From contig NC_067207.1 in NCBI RefSeq assembly GCF_026262505.1, positions 1,558,252 through 1,622,251 on the forward strand: a stretch of 64,000 nucleotides of DNA, in the 5' to 3' direction. The notes beneath the pieces are model-generated. The model did no database searches and was not told the DNA's origin. It saw nothing but the letters and a program-made list of their open reading frames with translations. The DNA is from Trichomonas vaginalis G3 (Eukaryota; Parabasalia; Trichomonadida; Trichomonadidae). The first letter of the stretch is position 1. Each line of letters begins with the position of its first letter. The translations under genes were made by a program, and so were the position numbers. This document shows, in pieces, positions 56,999 through 64,000 of the stretch.

Positions 56999-58510
56999 TT
57001 AAACATTTCTATTCATCAATATTTCATCATATGAACTTCTATACTGTGGTGGTGTACCTGTTGGATGATATTTCAAACCTTCATCCGGTGTCCATGTCCA
57101 ATATGTAGTCCTAGTAAACCAAACCTGAGGAGGATTTGTCACCTTTGAACAGTAAGTGTCATTTTCACCCTGAATGATTGGATAAGCTTTCACTTGTACT
57201 GTAACTTGTGAGTTGAAAGTTTCTAATCCATCAAAGAATATACCCGCTCCATCACGTTGAACTGGAATAGTGCATAAGAATGAAGTTTGGTCTTTCCATG
57301 TTCTAGCTAATGGCGTGCCATCATCTGCATTCAGTGGTCTAGTTAATGAGTCCTCGTATTCTTCTGTGCATTCATTCACTCCATCTAAATCAGAAGCTTG
57401 AAGCATACGTGTAAAGAATATGTCGCCCACTGTGGTCATCGCTTGATCGGGGAAGTTTCTGGAATCTATAGTGACCTGAAGACCTCGAAGCATTGGATTT
57501 TCTAAAACTGTTCTTTGCATTGCATTCTTCGGAAATGCTAACACAACATCTGTAACATTATGAAGAGCGTATGAGAAATCTGAGCTAATACCTTCAGGAG
57601 TGATGCAACCTCCATTTAGTGAACGAACGTCAATATGTTGAGCTGGAATCATGAATGGATCTTCCTTACTGAATAAACGTGGTATTGCTTTAACTGATTC
57701 TTCAATTAAACCGTATCCTGGTGTAATGCATTTATCCTCTAAAACTTCCATCTTTGTGCATGAAATAATAACGTCATCAACTGTTGCGTCAGCAGATGTA
57801 GCGGCTAAGCTTGTAATTAATTTGGCAGGAAGTCCGATTTGTTGGAATTTGCGATCATATTTATAAACATGATTCATAATCTTTTCATAATTTTCATCAG
57901 TTATCTTTTCATAAACGTAATTTTGTAAATCAGCAACTCTTAACGGGTCAACCTGACAAAATACTAAAGTATCCCTGAAAACATAATATTTAAGAATGAT
58001 ATCACCAAATGATTTAGGATAATCATCGAACGCCTGAAATGCTAACAAATCATTTACCGGAATAATCATATCAAAAGTGACATCAACTTCTTCATTTGCT
58101 TTCTTGAAAACTTCTGAAGGGTCAATATATTTACCACATACTGAGTTATCATATTTTTGAACATTATTATATAACGAATGAACAAACTTTTTAACTTTCC
58201 TTTCTGATTTTGGTTTATATGTTGCAAATGCGAAAGATTCACGGGCGCAATCCATCTGAAGATAACCGGCATCACCTCTTTCGGTTTCTACTTCTAATTG
58301 TTTAAAGCTTTGATTTGATGATTTGTAACCAACGAATAAACGCATGCATTTAAAAGCGGCATCACATGTGAAAGCTTTATTTGAAACTAGAGTTGCTTTA
58401 ACTTTGCGTTTAATATATGTGTCACCTAATTGGTTCACATCATGAGGAGTATATAAGAATTTCCGAAAAGTGACACCCCAAAAAGTGACACTTTCAATAG
58501 GGAGTAACAC
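56999..58510 (-). CDS. probable major capsid protein of element A
   Basis: About 500 codons, open throughout, start codon not clear. Beta-rich with Phe/Tyr strands (AFKCMRLFVGYKSSNQSFKQ; ISSDFSYALHNVTDVVLAFP; IPVQRDGAGIFFDGLETFNS), the size and texture of a double jelly-roll capsid protein. It lies beside the packaging ATPase, the usual partner. No clear sequence match with the capsid candidate of element B was seen, so the assignment is contextual. Confidence 0.55.
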   Translation of the reverse strand: MLLPIESVTFWGVTFRKFLYTPHDVNQLGDTYIKRKVKATLVSNKAFTCDAAFKCMRLFVGYKSSNQSFKQLEVETERGDAGYLQMDCARESFAFATYKPKSERKVKKFVHSLYNNVQKYDNSVCGKYIDPSEVFKKANEEVDVTFDMIIPVNDLLAFQAFDDYPKSFGDIILKYYVFRDTLVFCQVDPLRVADLQNYVYEKITDENYEKIMNHVYKYDRKFQQIGLPAKLITSLAATSADATVDDVIISCTKMEVLEDKCITPGYGLIEESVKAIPRLFSKEDPFMIPAQHIDVRSLNGGCITPEGISSDFSYALHNVTDVVLAFPKNAMQRTVLENPMLRGLQVTIDSRNFPDQAMTTVGDIFFTRMLQASDLDGVNECTEEYEDSLTRPLNADDGTPLARTWKDQTSFLCTIPVQRDGAGIFFDGLETFNSQVTVQVKAYPIIQGENDTYCSKVTNPPQVWFTRTTYWTWTPDEGLKYHPTGTPPQYRSSYDEILMNRNV

Positions 58511-58560
58511 TTAAAAAGTGACAATTTAAAATTCACAATAAATAAAAATAATAAATTTTT

Positions 58561-59109
58561 TTAGTCTATTAAATTATTCTTTTCTTTGAAATCCTCTAAA
58601 AATTCTTCGAAATGTTCTAAAATATAATCTGGAGAATTATAACAAAATTCATTAATTTCTAACATATACGTATCTAACAATTCATTTGGAATTTCAAACG
58701 ATCTTAAATATGTAATTGAATTTTGTATCTTCTCATTTATTTGAGAAAGTTTTTCTTCAGCATTTTCCAATAAAAATCTTAATGGATTCAAATTGGCTTC
58801 TTGATTCTGAACAAAATTTAATACTTGGTATAAACGTGATTGAACTTCTCTTTTCAATTTTGTTTTATAATCTGTCAATCGAGGCTCGCGAATTCTAATT
58901 GAAGGAATAAAACCTGTTTGAAGTAAATCGTTTTTAATACGATAAAAGTAATTGGGTGCAACTTCTTCTAAAAGATTTTTGACAAAAACATCAATTCTTT
59001 GATTTTTAACGCAGCCAAAATCGTGATATTTTATCTTTTTAAATAAAGATTCAGAAACGTTATTCACAACGGTTAATTCATTTGGTCTGGCAGCGGCTAT
59101 CCACATCAT
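58561..59109 (-). CDS. hypothetical protein of element A
   Basis: 182 residues from ATG 59,109. Mainly helical (LLENAEEKLSQINEKIQNSI; ILEHFEEFLEDFKEKNNLID). Its first codons and the ATG lie within a 22-bp sequence that recurs, in palindromic form, in the hairpin array next to it (59,314-59,374). Between it and the capsid gene are three AAAAGTGACA motifs. No family recognised. Confidence 0.45.
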   Translation of the reverse strand: MMWIAAARPNELTVVNNVSESLFKKIKYHDFGCVKNQRIDVFVKNLLEEVAPNYFYRIKNDLLQTGFIPSIRIREPRLTDYKTKLKREVQSRLYQVLNFVQNQEANLNPLRFLLENAEEKLSQINEKIQNSITYLRSFEIPNELLDTYMLEINEFCYNSPDYILEHFEEFLEDFKEKNNLID

Positions 59110-59132
59110 AGCCAACAATTCCTTATACAAAA

Positions 59133-60108
59133 TTCAAAAACTTGGGTGCAATCAGAACTGATTGCACCCAAGTTTTTGAACTTTCTTGAGGGAATTAAAG
59201 GGTGAGAGATTTATAGTCTATCTATATATCTCCCACCCTCTAATTCCCTCCCTGACAGCGGGAAACTTTGTCTGAATGTTAAACTATTCAGACAAAGTTT
59301 CCCACTGTTTGCGAAGGAATTGTTGGCTATGATGTACTGATTCATGATCAGTACATCATAGCCAACAATTCCTTATATAAAGTTCAAAAACTTGGGTGCA
59401 ATCAGTTCTGATTGCACCCAAGTTTTTTGAACTTTCTTGAGGGAATGGAAGAGTAAGAGGTATACATTATGAATATATACCTCTTACCCTTCCATTCCCT
59501 CTCTGACAGCGGGAAACTTTGTCTGAATGTTAAACTATTCAGACAAGTTTCCCGCTGTCAGCGAAAGAATTGTTCCATCTGGTGCATAGAGTGTGAATCT
59601 ATGCACCAAATGGAGCAAGTCCCTCGCGAAATTGCCCAAACTGCGTCGCATTTCAAAGATTGCGACCCAAATTTTGGCGATTTCTAGTAGAGATGGAGTA
59701 TTTTGAGTCACTGACCTATATGCAGTGGCTCAAAGGGCTCCATCTCTACTTTGAAGCAAGGAAACTTTCCTCGAAATTTTGATAATTTGAAGAAAAGTTT
59801 TCAAGCAATTAACAAAGGATACTCGCTATGAGGTAAAAATTCTAGATTTTCACCTCATAGCGAGCTTCTCTTTCATTGCTTGAAAACTTTCCCAGCTTCA
59901 AAATTGGGGAAAGGGCTGTAAAGTCGACTCCGATACCAGCAGGTACCAGAGTATTTAAAAGAGAAGCCCTCGTACGAGTTTCTATGAAGACCTTCTCATT
60001 CAAGAAGATCTTAATAGAAAATCGTACGAGGGCATTGGAAACTCGCGTCTGGTACATGTTGGTACCAGAGTGTTTGAGATTGAAGACTCTGGTACTAACA
60101 TGTACCAG
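59133..60108. repeat. array of about a dozen adjacent long hairpins
   Basis: Almost every base belongs to an inverted repeat. Clear members (arm lengths): 59,133-59,180 (23 bp, perfect), 59,188-59,250, 59,256-59,307 (22), 59,314-59,374 (27, perfect), 59,382-59,432, 59,439-59,501 (26), 59,503-59,561, 59,570-59,618 (20), 59,628-59,684 (weaker), 59,687-59,749, 59,795-59,890 enclosing 59,822-59,864 (18), 59,966-60,033 (31, four mismatches), 60,049-60,108 (23, one mismatch). The first four are repeated as a unit of about 250 bp with changed stems. No ORF. Confidence 0.9.
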
Positions 60109-60242
60109 AATTTATGATGAATTTAAGATGGACCATTATAAAAATGGTAGCGGTTTTTTCAAAAAAAATTAGATGAGATTTGCATAGATATAGATTATAT
60201 GATTTATACATATGAAAAATAATATATAAAAATATAATTTTG

Positions 60243-61256
60243 AGGTCAGGTAAGTGGGGCCTCCAGGCACTTCGTGCCCTCTAGCCCTGAAGATGTTTAG
60301 TATAACTTTGTCCGGACAAGTAAGGGTCTATCGTCGCTACAGGAAAAGTTACAGGCGTTCCAAGGAAGTATACTTTGAGAAGCCTTCTTCTGGTCGAAAA
60401 CATTATATAATGTTTCGCTTTTCACAAATTATATATGTTCATGTTTTGTCATGACTTCTTCGTATATTGTTTTTGTCATGATTTCATCGTAAATGTTTTG
60501 TCAAGACTTCTTCGTAAATGTTTTGAAGAACTGAAGTGTCACCAGGTCCTCGGTCAACTAACATCTTTTTGAAAATGGTGACAACATGACATTTTGACAA
60601 CAGTCCAGGAAATAAACTTCTTCTTCGTAAATGTTTTGTCACTTTTCTGTCACTTTTCAGGAAAAAACATTTTTATTATATATAAATGAATTTTACAAAA
60701 CCACCGTTACAAATCTACAAATGTTAGACCATTCGGTAGTTTCTTAAGTTCTCTCAATAGAATATCTTTACATCTACTCAATAGAATATCTTTCCTGAAA
60801 AGTGACAAAACATTTACGAAGAAGAAGTTTATTTCCTGGACTGTTGTCAAAATGTCATGTTGTCACCATTTTCAAAAAGATGTTAGTTGACCGAGGGACC
60901 TGGTGACACCTTCAGTTCTTCAAAACATTTACGAAGAAGTCTTGACAAAACATTTACGATGAAATCATGACAAAAACATATACGAAGAAGTCATGACAAA
61001 ACATTTACGATGAAATCATGACAAAAACATATACGAAGAAGTCATGACAAAACATGAAAACATATATAATTTGTGAAAAGCGAAACATTATATAATGTTT
61101 TCGACCCAGAAGAAGGCTTCTCAAAGTATACTTCCTTGGAACGCCTGTAACTTTTCCTGTAGCGACGATAGACCCTTACTTGTCCGGACAAAGTTATACT
61201 AAACATCTTCAGGGCTAGAGGGCACGAAGTGCCTGGAGGCCCCACTTACCTGACCT
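60243..61256. repeat. 1,014-bp inverted repeat with AG...CT ends
   Basis: Two arms of about 420-460 bp (60,243-60,663 and about 60,796-61,256) in inverse orientation around a spacer of about 130 bp. Ends read AGGTCAGGTAAGTGGGGCC and its complement, an AG...CT pattern like Maverick tips. Inside the arms are 27-bp-type repeats around GACTTCTTCGTAAATGTTTTG, more of them in the right arm. The spacer has TTTTTATTATATATAAATG, the T-rich box with an ATG. A GGCAC-TTC-GTGCC hairpin is at 60,266. Open frames in the arms (60,254 and 61,042) are mirror copies and probably not genes. Confidence 0.8.
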
Positions 61257-61540
61257 ATAGGGAACATAGAAAAATATATTGAGGGTATAGAGTTTGTGAG
61301 ATGTCATTGGACAGAGTTGTATGAAAAATATAAAGACAAGGAAAATGTTTTCTTTATAGTGGACCCGCCGTTCTATAACACATGGGATTTTCAATACCAA
61401 GTAGACTGGACTTTGAGAGACTCTTTAGAAACTTTAGACGTTTTACATAACCATCCATGCTTTTACTTTACACCGATAAAAGTGGTTTGGAAACCGTTAT
61501 GAGATGGTTAGAGGACATACATGACTATGATTAGATATGA
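61257..61540 (+). pseudogene. adenine DNA methyltransferase remnant (D12/Dam-like)
   Basis: A segment IEFVRCHWTELYEKYKDKEN leads to FFIVDPPFYNTWDF, the DPP[YF] catalytic motif of N6-adenine methyltransferases, then DSLETLDVLHNHPCFYFT, a typical follow-on of Dam-like enzymes. Only the C-terminal part is here, next to the inverted repeat, and it is broken. The enzyme would have marked the element's DNA. Confidence 0.6.
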
Positions 61541-61753
61541 CAAGATAGAATATGAGAGAGTCCTATAAACCGAGAAAGTGTCATAACAAAGAAATTTTAC
61601 TAGTAAGTAAATGTTTTGAATAGGACTACTTGTTTTAGGTTTTTTCCATTGTGTCATTTATTTATTGACAGAAAGATATAGAGAAATAAGATGAACCAAT
61701 GCCTGCAAATGTTCAGCATATGTACTCGTAGAGATATTTTTATCTAATATTAA

Positions 61754-62119
61754 ATGGACGCACAGAACTTAGCGAATGCACAGCAACCTGGACAACCAAA
61801 CCCAGAGAATATTCCAAATGAAGTTAGAATACAAACTGCAATGGCAAACTATGGTCAAGTGCCAACAATGTACAAATGCAAACTGCCATGTCAAATGACG
61901 CTGCGTTAGGTTTGCCACCATGGTATGCAAATATGAGATGGAAAGAGTTTTTTATACAAAACCCTGAAGTGGGATATTAAACAACTTTATGCAGATGACG
62001 CAAACACAGGAGTTGACCCAGAATATGTTTTCTTACCAGAGGAGAAACAGAATGTATGAGCTCCAGTTAAAGAATGCTATGGAACTCAACAGGAAACGTA
62101 AGAGACTAGGCGGACATTA
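61754..62119 (+). pseudogene. hypothetical Gln/Asn-rich protein of element C (broken)
   Basis: Starts MDAQNLANAQQPGQPNPENI after TATTTTTATCTAATATTAA; the end is basic (ELNRKRKRLGGH), the pattern of a virion or DNA-binding protein. About two breaks. No family recognised. Confidence 0.4.
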
Positions 62120-62135
62120 GATTTTTACATATAGT

Positions 62136-62379
62136 AAAATGGGTTTCTTCAGTAGTATTGGAAACTTCTTTTCGAAATGTTGGAAGAGGTATATGGAATG
62201 GAATAAAATCTGTCGGAAGAGGAATTTGGAACGGTGTCAAAAATATTGGTAAAAGAGTAGGTCAGTTTGTTGGTATTATACCTAAAGACCTGAACCAGAA
62301 GAACAAGCTCCTGTTATACAACAGCCTGAACCTGCACCACAGTCTAGGGCAACCAAATCCAACACACTCAACGTATTAA
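62136..62379 (+). pseudogene. amphipathic pVI/core-like protein of element C (broken)
   Basis: Tandem amphipathic repeats (VGRGIWNGIKSVGRGIWNG, then VKNIGKRVGQFVGI), Gly/Trp/Arg-rich, like adenovirus pVI/pX-type membrane-active or DNA-condensing peptides, and comparable to the gene at 46,856 of element B. About two breaks. Role inferred from composition. Confidence 0.45.
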
Positions 62380-62420
62380 AAAATTATATTTTTACCGTTC
62401 GATAGTAGTTGTATATGAAA

Positions 62421-63234
62421 CTAAGTTCTAAGTAAAACGCATGGAATTAATGGAACTATTCTCTCTTCTTCCATCTGTTGTAAACCATACTTGAAAGTCT
62501 GAAATACCCACTTTGGTGGTTCATATAGCTTTGTAGGTTTTTCGTAAAAGTCATTTGCCAAGCATAAAAAAGAGTTTTGTGCACCAGAAAATGAAGCATG
62601 AACTATAATAGCATCTGAGTCGAAAACATTTTCATATGTTCCATTAGGGTTTTCGACTTCATAAAAGTCCGGGTGTACTGGATATTCTGCCGGCTGATTT
62701 AACATCCTCAGAAATCTATACCATGCCAAGTTGTTATATTTTGTAGAAATATAAACGTTTTCTCCAAGGTCTTCTATTCTATTGATTTTAACAGTTGCAT
62801 TTTTCCTGTCATATATAATATCGAGATGGTACTCTCCTTCGTCAATGTTATACTGCTTTGCATATTCGATATAGATGTCGTTTATTTTTTCTTGAAAAGC
62901 TTGAAGAGTTGTTTCTAAGTTTACAAGCAAATTCACTTTTTGTAAAGTTTCCCTTTCAAATTTCTCATACGTACGTTTTTCTTTGTTATAGTATCGAACT
63001 TCAAAAACCGACTGTAAATGGGAAACCATGTATGGCTTCTGAAATGAACTTCATTCTACGAAAGCCAATAGCTTTTGTGACAGATGGGTCTCTTAACCAT
63101 CTTAACGGGTAGTCAAAACGATAGCCTTCATGCTTTACGGTCTCTGTCTCAAACTTTTGACCGACATTAGTAAAAAGTTCATCTAATGGTTTAGTTGTAG
63201 CAACTCTTGAATTTTCTTTTTCTATTGAAAGCAT
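62421..63234 (-). pseudogene. hypothetical protein of element C (broken)
   Basis: About 270 codons from ATG 63,234 (MLSIEKENSRVATTKPLDEL), preceded by TTTTTATTCTAGATAAAAT. Beta-rich C-terminal half (FDSDAIIVHASFSGAQNSFL; PPKWVFQTFKYGLQQMEEER). About one break. Divergent from the fibre gene, so it takes the place that the integrase or a virion gene has in element B; I recognise no family. Confidence 0.45.
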
Positions 63235-63252
63235 ATTTTATCTAGAATAAAA

Positions 63253-64000
63253 ATGTCAAATGAAACAGCGTCTATGAGAGAAATACAACACAACCGACAA
63301 CTCATTATACAAGCTCTAAATAAGAACACAACAAACTTTTCAAACTATTCTAAGATATCTGAGTCATTGAAAGAAGGAAACTTAAAACTGACATTAAACC
63401 CAATGACAGATGAATTTCTATTTCAAGACAATAAGAACAATACTGTCTGTATAAATCCAACAAAAGGAACTTTAAACGAGAAACCTATAAAAGAACTTCT
63501 TTTGAAAGCAGATGTTGACAACAAAGCAGACAAAACATATGTAGACGATGCAATAGCAAAAGAAGAAGAAAGAGCTGACAAAGCTTATGCAACAAAAGAA
63601 CATACTCATCCTGAACTAGCAGACAAAACATATGTTGACAATAAAATGTCAAGTGAAGTGACAAGAGCTGAAAACGAATATTCTAAAAAGACTCATACAC
63701 ATACCATTGCAAATATTGCAAACTTACAAGAAACCTTAAACAGTAAAAGTGACGTTGGACATACACATACCATTGCAAATATTGCAAACTTACAAGAAAC
63801 CTTAAACAGGAAAAGTGACGTTGGACATACACATACAAGTTTTACAACTGTTGCTATAGAAAGTATTGAAGGAACGGTTGAAGAAACTGGTGGGGATGCA
63901 TTATATTGTAAACCTCCTAACTTTCCACAAGGTTTAACATCGGATGACGACATAACGACGATGAGAAACATTAGATGTAAAGATGTTTATGTCATGAAGG
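63253..64000 (+). CDS. phage tail-fibre-like protein of element C (partial, runs off the window)
   Basis: Open from ATG 63,253 to the window edge, 249 codons. N-terminal strands (LKLTLNPMTDEFLFQDNKNN), then KADKTYVDDAIAKEEERADK, then 22-residue repeats IANIANLQETLNSKSDVGHT with His-Thr-His ends. The same K-A-D and H-T-H repeat types are in fibres A and B. Two 66-bp units (from 63,705 and 63,771) are nearly identical in DNA, so they arose recently. The tip lies outside the window. Confidence 0.8.
   Translation, partial: MSNETASMREIQHNRQLIIQALNKNTTNFSNYSKISESLKEGNLKLTLNPMTDEFLFQDNKNNTVCINPTKGTLNEKPIKELLLKADVDNKADKTYVDDAIAKEEERADKAYATKEHTHPELADKTYVDNKMSSEVTRAENEYSKKTHTHTIANIANLQETLNSKSDVGHTHTIANIANLQETLNRKSDVGHTHTSFTTVAIESIEGTVEETGGDALYCKPPNFPQGLTSDDDITTMRNIRCKDVYVMK

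Larger units (their letters stand above)
15780..59130. mobile_element. Maverick/Polinton element A (old, broken, ends not resolved)
   Basis: A virus-like element recognised by its gene set: protein-primed family B polymerase, retroviral-type integrase, FtsK/HerA-like packaging ATPase, probable capsid protein and a tail-fibre-like protein. Limits given are those of its gene-bearing part; its terminal repeats were not found. A mariner (18,384-19,683), all of element B (23,559-48,036) and a fold-back element (about 48,968-50,213) are inserted in it, so it is older than these. Its own length without them is about 16-17 kb. It is broken, with fewer than ten breaks visible, apart from the insertions. 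Probably a former integrated virus of the trichomonad. Confidence 0.8.
61257..64000. mobile_element. part of a third Maverick-like element, C (broken, runs off the window)
   Basis: Recognised from a DNA-methyltransferase remnant, an amphipathic pVI-like protein and a fibre gene similar in build to those of A and B. Its left end is the 1,014-bp inverted repeat or nearby. At least four breaks in 2.7 kb, so the visible part is older or less constrained than element B, apart from the fibre gene. The right part is outside the window. Confidence 0.6.

Noticed and set aside
60254-60454. Open frames at 60,254 (plus) and 61,042 (minus) with the same protein
   Set aside because: They are mirror copies in the arms of the inverted repeat, begin close to the tips, lack the upstream T-rich box and show no domain.
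1-64000. tRNA and rRNA genes
   Set aside because: No cloverleaf with TTCRANNC-type arm and no rRNA signature was noticed on either strand.

Overview
The window looks like a scaffold piece from Trichomonas vaginalis. It is AT-rich with intron-less, closely packed host genes: a TKL-type kinase, right-handed beta-helix surface proteins, a flagellar coiled-coil protein. It carries two copies of a Tvmar1-like mariner and several large Maverick/Polinton elements, as is typical of that genome. I see no tRNA, rRNA or CRISPR array.

Region 1 (1 to about 15,700) is host sequence: a polytopic membrane protein, a TKL kinase with a frameshift, a low-complexity protein, a lectin-like type I membrane protein, a broken fragment of a beta-helix family gene, a second Ser/Thr kinase, a CFAP58-like axonemal coiled coil, and a full-length beta-helix surface protein.

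Region 2 (about 15,780 to 59,130) is an old virus-like Maverick, 'element A'. It keeps a protein-primed family B DNA polymerase (with an HNH-like zinc motif inside it), a retroviral-type integrase, a packaging ATPase, a probable major capsid protein, a tail-fibre-like protein and several small genes. A mariner sits in its polymerase gene, a 1.25 kb fold-back element follows its integrase gene, and a second complete Maverick is inserted in the integrase gene. Element A is broken in several genes. I could not find its terminal repeats.

Region 3 (23,559 to 48,036) is that inserted Maverick, 'element B', with 666/678 bp terminal inverted repeats and a 5-bp target duplication. It holds a capsid protein, polymerase, integrase, ATPase, a large collagen-bearing tail-fibre-like protein, a free-standing HNH endonuclease, two KilA-N proteins, a core/membrane-active-like protein and a second mariner. 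Each terminal repeat carries the same 106-residue ORF. About a dozen breaks are spread over it, although integrase and fibre look whole.

Region 4 (about 59,130 to 61,256) is almost pure secondary structure: a run of about a dozen adjacent long hairpins, then a 1,014 bp inverted repeat. Region 5 (61,257 to the end) is part of a third Maverick-like element, C: a DNA methyltransferase remnant, an amphipathic core-like protein and the start of a third fibre gene.

The most unusual feature is a family of about 26 bp GC-rich double hairpins (5-bp stem/3-nt loop, 1 to 3 nt spacer, 4-bp stem/3-nt loop). It is scattered through elements A and B, often in frame inside protein genes, with paired (covarying) changes in the stems. 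I saw none in the host part. This resembles the double-hairpin elements of some organelles and the palindromic elements of Rickettsia, and I do not know it from Mavericks.
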